Below, piece after piece: positions 8,634 to 17,707 of a stretch of 61,418 nt of DNA (position 1 is its first letter; the number at the start of each line of letters is the position of its first letter). The stretch is from Streptomyces sporangiiformans (GTDB taxonomy: Bacteria; Actinomycetota; Actinomycetes; Streptomycetales; Streptomycetaceae): contig NZ_VCHX02000159.1 of the NCBI RefSeq assembly GCF_005768555.2, positions 1 through 61,418 of the forward strand, given 5' to 3'. Both the position numbers and the translations under genes were made by a program. The notes beneath the pieces are model-generated. The model saw only the letters and a program-made list of their open reading frames with translations. It was not told the DNA's origin and did no database searches.

Positions 8634-9404
8634 TCAGGCCCCGGAGGCTTCTCCGGTCTCACCGAGCACATGGATCTGGGTCGCCACGGAGTGGAAGGCG
8701 GCGAGCTCGGCCGCCGCGGCCTCCAGCTTGAGCAGGGCGTCCAGCGCTCCCGGCTCGGTGTCCACGAGGACTCCGGGGACCAGGTCCGCGAAGATCCGCA
8801 CGCCGTGGACGGCGCCCACGCGCAGCCCGGCGCCCTCGACGAGGGCGGTGAGCTGCTCGGTGGTGAAGCGCCGCGGCACGGGATCACCCTCGCCCCAGCG
8901 GCCGTCCGGGTCACCGAGGGCCTGCTGGGCCTCCGTGAAGTGCCCGGCCAGTGCGCGCGCCAGCACGGCGCCGCCCAGGCCGGCGGCGAGCAGACTGAGG
9001 ACGCCCTCGGAGCGCAGCGCGCTCACCGCGTTGGCGACGCCTTCGGCCGGGTCGTCCACGTACTCCAGCACGCCGTGGCACAGCACCGCGTCATAGCCGC
9101 CGCGCTCGACGACGTCGAAGAGGCCGTGGGCGTCGCCCTGGACACCCTGCACGCGGTCGGCGACACCGGCCTCGGCGGCCCGGCGCTCCAGCGCGAACAG
9201 CGCGTTCGGACTGGGGTCGACGACGGTCACGCGGTGGCCGAGGCGGGCGACGGGCACCGCGAAGTTGCCGCTGCCGCCTCCCGTGTCGAGCACGTCGAGC
9301 GACTCCCGGCCCGTGGCCTTGACCCGGCCGTCGAGGGCGTCCTTCAGGACCTCCCAGACCACGGCGGTACGGAGAGAAGCGCGGGGGCGCATCGGGTCCG
9401 ACAC
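8634..9404 (-). CDS. SAM-dependent class I methyltransferase
   Basis: 256 aa. Rossmann methyltransferase: motif I LDVLDTGGGSGNFAVPVA, the acidic end of strand 2 in VTVVDPSPNAL, and post-motif DAVLCHGVLEYVDDP. The start chosen is GTG 9404 (VSDPMRPRASLRTAVVW) with GAGGAG upstream; the frame stays open to 9503 but runs through a palindromic repeat (9453-9488), which argues against the longer form. The substrate cannot be told from sequence; the fold resembles small-molecule methyltransferases (UbiE/CmoA-like). Monocistronic, downstream of the HEPN gene on the same strand. Confidence 0.82.
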   Translation of the reverse strand: MSDPMRPRASLRTAVVWEVLKDALDGRVKATGRESLDVLDTGGGSGNFAVPVARLGHRVTVVDPSPNALFALERRAAEAGVADRVQGVQGDAHGLFDVVERGGYDAVLCHGVLEYVDDPAEGVANAVSALRSEGVLSLLAAGLGGAVLARALAGHFTEAQQALGDPDGRWGEGDPVPRRFTTEQLTALVEGAGLRVGAVHGVRIFADLVPGVLVDTEPGALDALLKLEAAAAELAAFHSVATQIHVLGETGEASGA

Positions 9405-9452
9405 GGCAGTTGACTCCTCGGCGCGGCACCGCCACATGCAGGGCGGAGCGAT

Positions 9453-9488
9453 GGGGATACCTCCCGCGGCCTGTGCGGCCAGGGAGGG
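9453..9488. repeat. Small palindromic Streptomyces repeat, copy C
   Basis: ATACCTCCCGCGGCCTGTGC continuing to GGCCAGGGAGGG. The arms CCTCCC and GGGAGG plus GGCC pairs can form a hairpin, in the upstream region of the methyltransferase gene. Confidence 0.5.
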
Positions 9489-9642
9489 TGCAGGCGCTTC
9501 CAACCCTATTGCCTCCGGCCCCGCGCCCGGTCCGCCGTCTCGCGCGGCGGACGGCAGCCCTCTACCCGGCCTTGGGGCCCTGGTCGGACATCACCCCTCG
9601 CATCACCCCTCGCCACCCCCACTCTCCGCCTCCAGGGGCCTG

Positions 9643-10209
9643 TCAGCCCGCATCCGGTACGTCCGGCACTCCCGGTACCCCCGGCGCTCCCTGGTCGCCG
9701 TCCTGCCGCGGCTGGGGCAGGACGGGCTGCAGGACCAGCATGCGCTCGACGAGGCGCAGGAACATCGCCACGTCGCGCAGCAGGTCGTCGGCGTCGCGGC
9801 TGCTGACCGCGCCCCGTATGCCCGCCTCCGCGCGGGCACGGCGGCCGGCGCCGGCCGCGAACAGCGCGCTCCACTCCGCGAGTTCGGGCGCGATCTCGGG
9901 GAGGACTTCCCAGGCGCTCCGGATCTTGGCCCGGCGCCTCGCGGTGGCCTCCGGGCGCCCCCGGGAGGCGAGGACGGCGGCAGCGGTGCGCAGGGCGGCC
10001 AGATGGGCCGTCGCGTAACGCTCGTTGGGCGCTTCCAGCAGGGATGCCTCGTCGAGTCCGGCGCGGGCCTGGGCGAGCAGGTCGAGCACGGCGGGCGGGG
10101 CCGTGGCCCGGCGCAGCACGGGGTGTACGTCGCTCGCCGGGCCGGTCAGTGAGGGGGCAGGGCCGGTGGCGCGGCGCCGACGGGCGGCGGCTGCGTGGTA
10201 GCTGGCCAT
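9643..10209 (-). CDS. SAV_6107-family HEPN domain protein
   Basis: 188 aa, predicted all-alpha. The block HPVLRRATAPPAVLDLLAQA, then GLDEASLLEAPNERYATAHL and the following helices match the streptomycete SAV_6107 HEPN family. HEPN domains are often RNases with an R-x4-6-H motif; I do not see that motif, so catalysis is doubtful. ATG 10209 with AGGAGGT upstream. The tail is Pro/Gly/Val-rich (GAPGVPGVPDVPDAG). Divergent from the TetR gene with a 214-base shared region, so that regulator may control it. Function unknown. Confidence 0.8.
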   Translation of the reverse strand: MASYHAAAARRRRATGPAPSLTGPASDVHPVLRRATAPPAVLDLLAQARAGLDEASLLEAPNERYATAHLAALRTAAAVLASRGRPEATARRRAKIRSAWEVLPEIAPELAEWSALFAAGAGRRARAEAGIRGAVSSRDADDLLRDVAMFLRLVERMLVLQPVLPQPRQDGDQGAPGVPGVPDVPDAG

Positions 10210-10423
10210 GACGAACCTCCTGTCGTCTGTGTGACGGCTCTGTGGCCGTATGTGTCCATCGTGAGGTATGCCACTGACAATCCGTCCTGACCTGGGCTTT
10301 TGTTTCGATCGTAGGTTCGGATGGGCGCGAGGGCGGGTGCCGTCGCGCCCACCGCGGCCTCCGCGCGCCGCAAGCGGGTGTGGACCGGCTGCGGCTGGAG
10401 CTGAGCCTGTGACAATCAGGGCC

Positions 10424-11053
10424 ATGGAAAGCAGCAGGGCCGTGGCAAGCGGCAGTAGCCGGAGACGGACGACCCGGCAGAAGCTCTACGAGGCGGCCGT
10501 GACGCTCATAGCGGAGCAGGGCTTCTCGGCCACCACCGTGGACGAGATCGCCGAGCGTGCCGGCGTCGCGAAGGGCACGGTCTACTACAACTTCGCGAGC
10601 AAGTCCGTCCTCTTCGAAGAACTGCTCCGGCACGGTGTGGGACTGCTCACGGCCTCCCTTCGGGAAGCGGCCGAGAAGACCGCCCGGGACGGCGGCAGCA
10701 AGGTCGACGCGCTGGACGCGATGATCCGGGCAGGGCTCGTCTTCATCGACCGCTATCCGGCCTTCACCCAGCTGTATGTGGCGGAGCTGTGGCGCACGAA
10801 CCGGGCCTGGCAGTCCACTTTGATGGTGGTCAGGCAGGAGGCCGTCGCGGTGGTCGAGGGAGTGCTGCGCGACGGCGTCGCGAGCGGCGAGCTGAGCGAC
10901 GAGATCGACATCTCCCTGACGGCGGCCGCCCTGGTGGGCATGGTGCTGGTCGCGGCCCTGGACTGGCAGGCCTTCCAGCCGGAGCGCACCCTGGACGACG
11001 TCCACGCGGCGCTGTCACGGCTGCTTCATGGGCGCGTGAGCGGATGCGGCTGA
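10424..11053 (+). CDS. TetR family transcriptional regulator
   Basis: 209 aa. Begins MESSRAVASGSSRRRTTRQK. The helix-turn-helix lies at about residues 36-66: FSATTVDEIAERAGVAKGTV, then YYNFASKSVLFEELL, followed by an all-alpha ligand-binding domain. The N-terminus is a Ser/Arg tail. It faces the HEPN-domain gene across 214 bases, the common arrangement for a TetR repressor and its target. No clear palindromic operator stood out there. Ligand unknown. Confidence 0.92.
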   Translation: MESSRAVASGSSRRRTTRQKLYEAAVTLIAEQGFSATTVDEIAERAGVAKGTVYYNFASKSVLFEELLRHGVGLLTASLREAAEKTARDGGSKVDALDAMIRAGLVFIDRYPAFTQLYVAELWRTNRAWQSTLMVVRQEAVAVVEGVLRDGVASGELSDEIDISLTAAALVGMVLVAALDWQAFQPERTLDDVHAALSRLLHGRVSGCG

Positions 11054-11565
11054 GACGCGGCCTGTGCCCCTGAGACACAAGTGAGCGCCGATCCGAAGCG
11101 GCCGCGTCCCCCGAGGCCGCGCCGGACCGGCGCCACTCTTGTTCCCCCGTACTTCCCCCGTGTTCCCCCGTGTTCCCCCGTGCGGTCTTCCCCCGGGTCC
11201 CCCCGTGCCTCGCTCCCGCCGACTCGTCGGCGGAAGGAGCGGCCAAGGGCGCGGGATCCGTTCCGCCGCCCCGTGTCGGCGGTACCGGAGCCGCGCCCCT
11301 TTCCGTGTCTCCACTCTCTCGTTCGCGCAGGTCGGAACCTATCCGCGCGCGTACTCATCTCACTCCCTAGGTACGAGTACTCAGCCGTGCGCGCTCACCC
11401 CCAGAACGCACCGTTGCCGACTGGTTACGATCACGTCCGCGCCCGTACTCCCCCGGCCGCACTCCCCCGGCCGACCGCGCCTACCACGCGCTGACCACGC
11501 GCCGACCGCACGGCCCGCCGACCGCGGCGGCCGGGTTGTCGGTGGCGGCCGATAAAGTCCCTGAC
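11054..11565. other. Gene-poor region with C-rich tandem repeats
   Basis: About 510 bases with no credible gene. At 11141-11181 a 10-base unit TTCCCCCGTG/A repeats about four times in tandem, with related units to 11212. A second pair of ACTCCCCCGGCCG units lies at 11449-11472. Around 11350-11392, GTACTCATCTCACTCCCTAG and GTACGAGTACTCAG contain short palindromes (GAGTACTC) that could be regulatory. The end of the region probably holds the promoter of the next gene. Confidence 0.55.
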
Positions 11566-13083
11566 ATGGCACGGATTGCGGTGATCGGCGCCGGGATGGG
11601 CGCGCTGGCGGCCTCCGCCCGGCTGGCCGTCGCGGGCCACCGGGTGGTGGTGTACGAGCGCGCGGCGACGTACGGCGGCGCGGTGGGCGTCCTCGAGCGT
11701 GACGGCTTCGTCTTCGACACGGGCCCGGGGCTGCTGCCGGTGCCCGCGGTCTACCGCGATCTGTTCGTCAAGACCGGCAAGAAGCCGCTGGAGCAGTGCG
11801 TCGACCTCGTCCAGGTGGACCCGGCCTCGCACCACGTCTTCGCCGACGGCACACAGGTCTCGCTGCCCAACGCTTCGCGCGCGGGCGTCGTCTCGGCCCT
11901 GGACGCGGCCCTCGGGGCGGGCGCGGGCGAGCGGTGGGGCGACTTCCTGGTGCGGGCGCGCGAGGCCTGGGACCGCACGCGCCGACCGCTGCTCGAAGAG
12001 CCCCTGTGGCCCAACTGGCAGGTGCTCGCGGAGCGTGAGCCCTATCCGGTGGTCAGGCAGCGGCGCCTGCTGCGGACCCGGGCGGCGGCGACGCTTGCCG
12101 AGGTCGGGTCCTGGGAGCTGGGCGACCCGCGGCTCGCCGTCCTCCTGGAGAGCCACGCGCTCGCGCACGGCCTCGACCCGCGCGTCGCTCCGCCCGCCGC
12201 GGCCGTGCTGCCGTACATGGAGCACGCCTTCGGGACGTGGTACGTGCGAGGCGGGATGCGGGAGTTGGCGCGGGCCGTGTACGAGCGGTGCCTGGCTCGG
12301 AAGGTCGAGTTCCACTTCGACACGGCCGTCGGGCGGATCGTCGAGAAGGACGGCCGCGCGGCAGGCGTGGAGCTGGCCGACGGAGCCGTCGCCGACGCGG
12401 ACTTCGTGGTCGCGGGAGTCGCGCCCGCGGTGCTGGACCGACTGAGCTCGCACGCCGTGCTGCGCGGCGATGCCGAGGTGCCGCCGCAGCGGGGTCGGCC
12501 GAGCCGGCTGACGGTGCATCTGGCGCTGCGCGGCGGGCGACCGGGCGGGGTGGCCCACCGGACGGTGGTGCACGCGGCGGATCGCGAGGCGGAACTGAAC
12601 GGGTTGTTCGGCGAGCGGCGCGCAGGCCCGGCTGCCCCGGGCACCGCTCTGCCGGCCTCGCCCACGGTGACGGTGCTGCGCCCCGGCGATCCGGCGCTGG
12701 TGCCGGACGTCGACCACGAAGCGGTCACGCTGGCTGTCACGGTTCCCTCGGGCCTGGAGCCGACCGAGAAGGACGCGCAGCGGGTTCTCACCACCGCCGA
12801 GCGGGCGGTCCCGGGCCTCCGTGACCGCCTCCTGTGGCACGAGGTCCGCACCCCGGCGGACATCGCACGGGCGACGGGCGCGGACGGCGGTGCGGTGCCG
12901 GCCCCCGCGCTGGCCGCCGCCGGCGGACGCCTGCTGCACCCGTCCAACAGCACCCGCGTGACAGGCCTGTTCACGGTCGGCGGCTGGGCTCATCCCGGCG
13001 GCGGGCTGCCGCACGCGGGCATGTCGGGGGCGCTGGTCGCCGGCTTGATCGTGGAGGGACCGGACTTCCAGGGCTCACAGTGA
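11566..13083 (+). CDS. Phytoene-desaturase-like FAD-dependent oxidoreductase
   Basis: 505 aa. The N-terminal dinucleotide-binding motif is VIGAGMGALAASARLAVAGH followed by VVVYER, and a C-terminal FAD motif is TGLFTVGGWAHPGGGLPHAG, the CrtI/phytoene-desaturase-like pattern. These enzymes desaturate or isomerise polyenes or oxidise related lipids. No carotenoid cluster surrounds it, so the substrate is open. ATG 11566 has no Shine-Dalgarno; TAAAGT sits 7 bases upstream, so a leaderless transcript is possible. It ends convergently with the prion-like membrane protein gene, separated by a hairpin. Confidence 0.85.
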   Translation: MARIAVIGAGMGALAASARLAVAGHRVVVYERAATYGGAVGVLERDGFVFDTGPGLLPVPAVYRDLFVKTGKKPLEQCVDLVQVDPASHHVFADGTQVSLPNASRAGVVSALDAALGAGAGERWGDFLVRAREAWDRTRRPLLEEPLWPNWQVLAEREPYPVVRQRRLLRTRAAATLAEVGSWELGDPRLAVLLESHALAHGLDPRVAPPAAAVLPYMEHAFGTWYVRGGMRELARAVYERCLARKVEFHFDTAVGRIVEKDGRAAGVELADGAVADADFVVAGVAPAVLDRLSSHAVLRGDAEVPPQRGRPSRLTVHLALRGGRPGGVAHRTVVHAADREAELNGLFGERRAGPAAPGTALPASPTVTVLRPGDPALVPDVDHEAVTLAVTVPSGLEPTEKDAQRVLTTAERAVPGLRDRLLWHEVRTPADIARATGADGGAVPAPALAAAGGRLLHPSNSTRVTGLFTVGGWAHPGGGLPHAGMSGALVAGLIVEGPDFQGSQ

Positions 13084-13096
13084 GGCCCTGACGAAC

Positions 13097-13125
13097 GCGG
13101 TACCGGTGCGGAGAACCGGTACTGC
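13097..13125. terminator. Hairpin terminator between convergent genes
   Basis: GCGGTACCGGT GCGGAGA ACCGGTACTGC, 10 of 11 pairs, directly after the oxidoreductase stop and before the converging gene. Confidence 0.65.
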
Positions 13126-13138
13126 GGCACTGCTGCTC

Positions 13139-14080
13139 TCAGAACCGGTACTGGTCGCCGTACCCGTCGCCGTTGCCGTTCCCGTTGCCATTGCCGTTGC
13201 CCTGGTACGGATACTGCTGCTCCGGCGGAAGTTCGCCCCCGTACGGGTCGTCGGTGGTGCGCTGCTGCGGAACCCAGACGCCGCCGGGCGGGGTCTCGCC
13301 GTAGGTGCCGGTTGCGTACTGGTCCTGGGCGTAGCCCTGTTGCCCGTACTGCTGCTGCGAGGCGTCGTAGGAGGGGTCGTACGAAGCGCCGCCGTACGTC
13401 GGCGCGCCGGTGTACGGGTCGGAGTAGGCGGCGTACTGCTGCTGACCGTTGTCGTAGCCGTACTGCTGCTGGTCGTAGCCGGAGTAGCCGTCGTATCCGT
13501 AGTTCTGGCCGGCGAAGTCCTGGGACTGGGCGGAGGTCGCGTAGGCCGGGTCGGTGGCCGCGGCGTAGGCGGCGTCGCTGTAGACGCCGTACTGGCCCGT
13601 GTCATCGGGCAGGGGCTGCGGCTCGTAGACGGCGGTCGACTCGGCCGCGGACGCGGCCCGGTGCCCGAAGACGGAGTCCTCGTGCCCGTAGGAGTCGCCC
13701 TGCCCGAAGCTCTCCGTCTGGTACCCGCCGCTGTTCGCCGCCTGGAGGTCGGAGACCTCGAGTGTCGGGTCCTGGCGGTCCGGCTCGCCGCGGCGGCGCT
13801 TGCTGGGGCTCGGGCCCTTGCCCGGGCGGCCGGCGACGGCCCAGCCGGACGCGAAGCCGCTGCGGAACGACAGCGTGACGTACGTCTGCCCGACGGCGAA
13901 GGCGGCCGCGCCGAGGCCGATGACCACCACCGACGGAATCAGGACACCGATCACCACGCCGAGGAAGCCGGCGAAGGCCAGCAGCCGCCAGCGCAGCCGC
14001 GCCTTGTACTGCAGCAGCACCTCGCCGAGCAGCCACAACGCGACGATGCCGAACGCGATGTAGAGGACCGTCCAGCCCAT
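13139..14080 (-). CDS. Two-helix membrane protein with Tyr/Gln/Gly-rich prion-like tail
   Basis: 313 aa. Two N-terminal hydrophobic segments (about residues 2-22 and 33-60) with a short YKARLRWR loop between, then a basic stretch (GKGPSPSKRRRGEPD), then a long tail from about residue 110 that is rich in Tyr, Gln, Gly, Asp and Ala (for example YGYDGYSGYDQQQYGYDNG) and ends in a run of Gly-Asn pairs. The composition resembles FUS-like low-complexity domains. Known homologues in streptomycetes are uncharacterised membrane proteins. Located downstream of metF on the same strand with a 56-base gap. Function unknown. Confidence 0.82.
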   Translation of the reverse strand: MGWTVLYIAFGIVALWLLGEVLLQYKARLRWRLLAFAGFLGVVIGVLIPSVVVIGLGAAAFAVGQTYVTLSFRSGFASGWAVAGRPGKGPSPSKRRRGEPDRQDPTLEVSDLQAANSGGYQTESFGQGDSYGHEDSVFGHRAASAAESTAVYEPQPLPDDTGQYGVYSDAAYAAATDPAYATSAQSQDFAGQNYGYDGYSGYDQQQYGYDNGQQQYAAYSDPYTGAPTYGGASYDPSYDASQQQYGQQGYAQDQYATGTYGETPPGGVWVPQQRTTDDPYGGELPPEQQYPYQGNGNGNGNGNGDGYGDQYRF

Positions 14081-14136
14081 GTACGCCCCTCTCCCAGTGG
14101 CCGCTACGCAGTGTGGCGTACGACGATGCGGCAGGT

Positions 14137-15060
14137 CTAGGCCTGCTGTGAGTGGTGCAGCCCCAGATTCTCGTAAATTTCCAGCGACGCGGTGGAGTTG
14201 TTCAGTGTAATGAAGTGCAGTCCGGGGACTCCCTCGGCCAGCAGCCTCGCGCAGAACTCCGTGGCGAACTCGATGCCAATGGAGCGTACAGCCGCCGGAT
14301 CGTCTTTGGCTGTGAGGAGGCGCTCTTTCAGGGCGTCCGGGAACGAGGCGTTGCTGAGCTTCGGGAGCCGCTCCAGCATCTTCACACTGGTGACGGGCAT
14401 GACCTCGGGGATGACCGGGGTCTCGCAGCCCGCCGCGTCGACTCGGTCACGCAGGCGCAGATACGACTCGGGGTGGAAGAACATCTGTGTGATCGCATAG
14501 TCGGCGCCGGCCCGGCACTTGTCGACGAAGTGCGCGACATCCCGGTCCCAGTCTTCGGAGCGCGGGTGCATCTCGGGGAAGGCCGCGACACCGACGCAGA
14601 AGTCGCCCGCCTCCTTGATGAGCCGTACGAGGTCGGCCGCGTAGTTCAGCCCCTGGGGATGCGGGATCCAGTCGCCCATGGGGTCGCCGGGCGGGTCGCC
14701 GCGCACGGCGAGCATGTTCCGGATCCCCGCGTCCGCGTACTGGCCGATGATGTTGCGCAGTTCCGCGATCGAGTGGTCGACCGCGGTGAGGTGGGCGACC
14801 GGGGTCAGCGTCGTGTCGGCGACGATCTGCTCGGTCGCCTTCACCGTGCCCGCGCGGGTCGAACCACCCGCGCCGTACGTCACGGAGACGAAGCTGGGAG
14901 CGACGGCCTCGATCCTGCGGAGTGAGTTCCACAGGTTCCGCTCACCCTTCTCCGTCTTGGGAGCCCAGAACTCGAACGAATACGTCGTCTTGCCTGTCGC
15001 GAGCATGTCGCGCACGGTGCGTGCGCGGTCAGTCCTGGTGGAAGCAGATCCGAGGGCCAT
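14137..15060 (-). CDS. metF: Methylenetetrahydrofolate reductase
   Basis: 307 aa, close to the E. coli MetF length. FAD-dependent reduction of 5,10-methylene-THF to 5-methyl-THF, feeding methionine synthesis. Motifs: FEFWAPKTEKGE, SVTYGAGGSTR, NMLAVRGDPPGDP, ITQMFFHPE, and PVIPEVMPVTS. ATG start (MALGSASTRTD). The upstream region has no SAM riboswitch pattern. Next upstream on the same strand is thiE (177-base gap). Confidence 0.95.
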   Translation of the reverse strand: MALGSASTRTDRARTVRDMLATGKTTYSFEFWAPKTEKGERNLWNSLRRIEAVAPSFVSVTYGAGGSTRAGTVKATEQIVADTTLTPVAHLTAVDHSIAELRNIIGQYADAGIRNMLAVRGDPPGDPMGDWIPHPQGLNYAADLVRLIKEAGDFCVGVAAFPEMHPRSEDWDRDVAHFVDKCRAGADYAITQMFFHPESYLRLRDRVDAAGCETPVIPEVMPVTSVKMLERLPKLSNASFPDALKERLLTAKDDPAAVRSIGIEFATEFCARLLAEGVPGLHFITLNNSTASLEIYENLGLHHSQQA

Positions 15061-15236
15061 ACCCGCAGGTTAGTCAGGGGCGGGCGGAGTCCCAACCAGA
15101 GGGGGAGAAATGACTGCTTTGTCGGCTTGTTGTCCACTCCTCGGACAACCACGGACTGAGCGAGCCCCGAGCGAACCGCCGGCGACCGCCTGATGAGGCC
15201 GTCGTCATGGACTCGTGCGACGCGATCGCTCCCCGC

Positions 15237-15890
15237 TCAGACCACCGAACGCAGCCGCTTGGCGAATTCCCGCGCGGCCGCCCCCGGATCGTCGGCCTCC
15301 GTGATCGCCCGTACGACGACGACGCGGCGGGCGCCCGCGTCGAGCACCTCGTCGAGGTTGCCGAGGTCGATGCCGCCGATGGCGAACCAGGGGCGGTCGG
15401 CGCCGAGGGAGGCCGTGTACCGGACGAGATCCAGGCCCGGCGCGTGGCGGCCCGGCTTGGTGGGCGTCGGCCAGCAGGGGCCCGTGCAGAAGTAGTCCAC
15501 GCCGTCCTGAACAGCGGCGGCGGCCGCTTCCGGCTCGGCGTGCGTGGAGCGTCCGATCAGGATCTCGTCGCCGAGGATCGCGCGGGCCGCGGGGACGGGG
15601 AGGTCGCCCTGGCCCAGATGCAGCACGTCGGCGCCGACGGCGTGCGCGACGTCCGCGCGGTCGTTCACGGCGAGCAGTTTGCCGTGTCGCGCGCACGCCT
15701 CGGCGAAGACCCGCAGGTGCTCCAGCTCCTCGGCCGCCTCCATGCCCTTGTCGCGCAACTGCACGATGTCGACACCACCCGCGAGGACCGCGTCGAGGAA
15801 CTCCGCGAGGTCGCCCTGGCGCCCCCGGGCATCCGTGCAGAGGTAGACCAGGGCGTCGGCAAGCTGCGCGCGCCGGGTGGTTTCGGGCAT
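15237..15890 (-). CDS. thiE: Thiamine-phosphate synthase
   Basis: 217 aa. Couples HMP-PP with the carboxythiazole phosphate to give thiamine monophosphate. TIM-barrel motifs of ThiE are visible: DIVQLRDKGM, LLAVNDRADVA, GADVLHLGQGDLP, IGRSTH, YFCTGPCWPTPTKPG, and PWFAIGGIDLGN. The start is ATG 15890 (MPETTRRAQL), which has GGGGGA upstream; the longer GTG form to 15932 is less likely. It stands apart from thiO-thiS-thiG (on the other strand, 2.3 kb away) and I see no TPP riboswitch in front of it. Confidence 0.95.
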   Translation of the reverse strand: MPETTRRAQLADALVYLCTDARGRQGDLAEFLDAVLAGGVDIVQLRDKGMEAAEELEHLRVFAEACARHGKLLAVNDRADVAHAVGADVLHLGQGDLPVPAARAILGDEILIGRSTHAEPEAAAAAVQDGVDYFCTGPCWPTPTKPGRHAPGLDLVRYTASLGADRPWFAIGGIDLGNLDEVLDAGARRVVVVRAITEADDPGAAAREFAKRLRSVV

Positions 15891-15967
15891 GCGGAATCCC
15901 CCGTTGTCGATGGCGTACGGGCCCTCCCGCACCGGGCACGGCCCGTACGCCGGACGGTGTGTTCAGG

Positions 15968-16333
15968 TCAGACGGCGAGCGCCTGGGCGCGGCGCTTCAC
16001 CTCCGTGCCGCGATTCTCGCTCAGAGCCTGCGCGGGGGTGCCGGGCAGGGTCGGGTCGGGGGTGAAGAGCCATTCCAGCATCTCTTCGTCGGTGAAACCG
16101 TCGTCCTTGAGGAGCGTCAGGGTGCCGGACAAGCCCTTGACGACCTTGTCCCCGTCGATGAAGGCGGCGGGGACGTGCAGCGCGCGGTTCTCACCACGGC
16201 GCACGGCGATGAGCTGGCCCTCCTTGACCAGCTGCCGTACGCGGGTCACCTCGACGCCGAGCCGTTCGGCGATGTCGGGGAGGGTGAGCCAGGCGGGGAC
16301 GAGAGCTTCGATCTTTGCGTCAATCTCGGTCAC
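15968..16333 (-). CDS. Rv2175c-like DNA-binding protein
   Basis: 121 aa. A winged-helix-type N-terminal part (WLTLPDIAERLGVEVTRVRQ, then LVKEGQLIAVRRGENRALHV) followed by an acidic C-terminal half (FIDGDKVVKGLSGTLTLLKDDGFTDEEMLEWLF). This matches the mycobacterial DNA-binding protein Rv2175c, a substrate of the Ser/Thr kinase PknL encoded beside it. Here a PASTA kinase lies 4.3 kb away, so a kinase-substrate relation may be kept. The GTG 16333 start is supported by where homology begins; the ribosome-binding site is weak. Confidence 0.87.
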   Translation of the reverse strand: MTEIDAKIEALVPAWLTLPDIAERLGVEVTRVRQLVKEGQLIAVRRGENRALHVPAAFIDGDKVVKGLSGTLTLLKDDGFTDEEMLEWLFTPDPTLPGTPAQALSENRGTEVKRRAQALAV

Positions 16334-16410
16334 GGGACAAGCGTGCCATCCCGGACTGACACTCGGAAGTCGAACCCGTCCTGCCTGGGCCGTTCGCCGG
16401 ACGCCGGGGG

Positions 16411-17640
16411 TTACGCCACCGCCGCTTTCAGGGGCCGCGAGGCGTCGGACAGCAGATCCGGGTTCATCGGGACGCCCGCCTCGATCAGCTTGCGTCCCTG
16501 CGCCAGATCCCGCGGCCGGCCCACCGCGAGGACGGCGACCAGTCGGTTCTCCGTGAGCCAGCACACCGACCAGGCCGGCCCCGTCGGGTCGCCGCGCCAG
16601 ACCATGGCTTCCGCGCGCGCGTGGTGGCCCGCGTACTGCACGAAGCGGCCGAACTGCTCGGACCAGAAGTACGGGACGGGGTCGTACACCGCGGGTGTCT
16701 CGCCGATGATGTTCGCCGCTACCGTGCGGGGGCCCTGGAGGGCGTTGTCCCAGTGGTGGACCAGAAGGCGCTCGCCGTACCTTCCCGAAGGGAAGGAGGC
16801 GCAGTCGCCGACCGCGTACACGTCCGGGACGGACGTGCGCAGGTGGTGGTCCGCGACCACCTCGCGATGGGCGCCGAGCTCGATCCCCGACCCGGTCAGC
16901 CAGGCCGTGGCGGGCCGCGCCCCGATGCCGACGACGACGGCACCCGCGGGCAGCCGCGAGCCGTCGTCCAGCACCACCACGCCGGGCTCGATGCGCTCCA
17001 CGCGCGCGTGAGTGCGCAACGAGGCGCCGCTGTCCGCGTACCAGGCGGCCATGGGGGCGGCCACCTCGGCGGGAAGCGCGCCGGCGAGCGGCCGGTCGGC
17101 GGCCTCGACGACGGTCACCGCGCACCCGGCCTCACGGGCCGCCGTGGCGAACTCGGCGCCGATCCAGCCCGCGCCCACGACGACGATGTCGTGCTGGCGG
17201 GCCAGTACGGGCCGCAGCCGCTCGGCGTCGTCCAGCGTGCGCAGCAGGTGGACACCGGGGATGCCCTCAGCACCCGGCAGCCGCATCGGTTCGGCGCCGG
17301 TGGCGAGGACCAGGATTTCGTAGGGAACGGGCCCGGTGGCTGTGTCGAGCTCGTGGTCGCGCGGTCGCAGGCCGGTCACCTCCAGCCCCAGCCGCAGCTC
17401 GACGCCCAGCGCCTCGAAGTCGACGTCGAAGGCGGAGCCCTCGGCCTTGCCGAGCAGGACGGCCTTGGAGAGCGGCGGCCGGTCGTACGGCTGATGCGGC
17501 TCCGCGCCGATCAGGGTCACGGTGCCGGCGAAACCCCGTTCCCGCAGGGCGACCGCGGTCTGCACCCCGGCCATGCCCGCGCCGACGATCACGACGCTCC
17601 GCCGTGCCGTCCGACCCTGTTCCCGTGTCTGCTCGCTCAC
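16411..17640 (-). CDS. NAD(P)/FAD-dependent oxidoreductase, ferredoxin-reductase type
   Basis: 409 aa. Two Rossmann motifs, VVIVGAGMAGVQTAVALRERGF (FAD, N-terminus) and IVVVGAGWIGAEFATAAREAGC (NAD(P)H, about residue 150), plus VYAVGDCASFP for the FAD ribityl. PYDRPPLSK is typical of the putidaredoxin/rubredoxin reductase group (class I ring-hydroxylating dioxygenase reductases). No ferredoxin or dioxygenase gene is next to it, so the electron acceptor is unknown. GTG start at 17640. Confidence 0.88.
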   Translation of the reverse strand: MSEQTREQGRTARRSVVIVGAGMAGVQTAVALRERGFAGTVTLIGAEPHQPYDRPPLSKAVLLGKAEGSAFDVDFEALGVELRLGLEVTGLRPRDHELDTATGPVPYEILVLATGAEPMRLPGAEGIPGVHLLRTLDDAERLRPVLARQHDIVVVGAGWIGAEFATAAREAGCAVTVVEAADRPLAGALPAEVAAPMAAWYADSGASLRTHARVERIEPGVVVLDDGSRLPAGAVVVGIGARPATAWLTGSGIELGAHREVVADHHLRTSVPDVYAVGDCASFPSGRYGERLLVHHWDNALQGPRTVAANIIGETPAVYDPVPYFWSEQFGRFVQYAGHHARAEAMVWRGDPTGPAWSVCWLTENRLVAVLAVGRPRDLAQGRKLIEAGVPMNPDLLSDASRPLKAAVA

Positions 17641-17707
17641 CTGATCACCATAGACAGCTGACGCTTTGTCAGTCAGCGGGCGCGATCAGTGACGTGTTGC
17701 ACAGCCT

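Noticed and set aside
9643..10209. HEPN protein as a toxin or defence RNase
   Set aside because: No R-x4-6-H motif and no antitoxin (MNT) partner; it matches a housekeeping streptomycete family instead.
11141..11212. C-rich tandem units considered as a CRISPR-like array
   Set aside because: The 10-base units are contiguous with no spacers.
11566..14080. Carotenoid or specialised-metabolite cluster around the phytoene-desaturase-like gene
   Set aside because: No phytoene synthase, GGPP synthase, PKS or NRPS genes in the window.
15061..15236. SAM riboswitch upstream of metF
   Set aside because: Read the minus strand for SAM-I/II/IV core elements; none present, unlike at 60988-61105.
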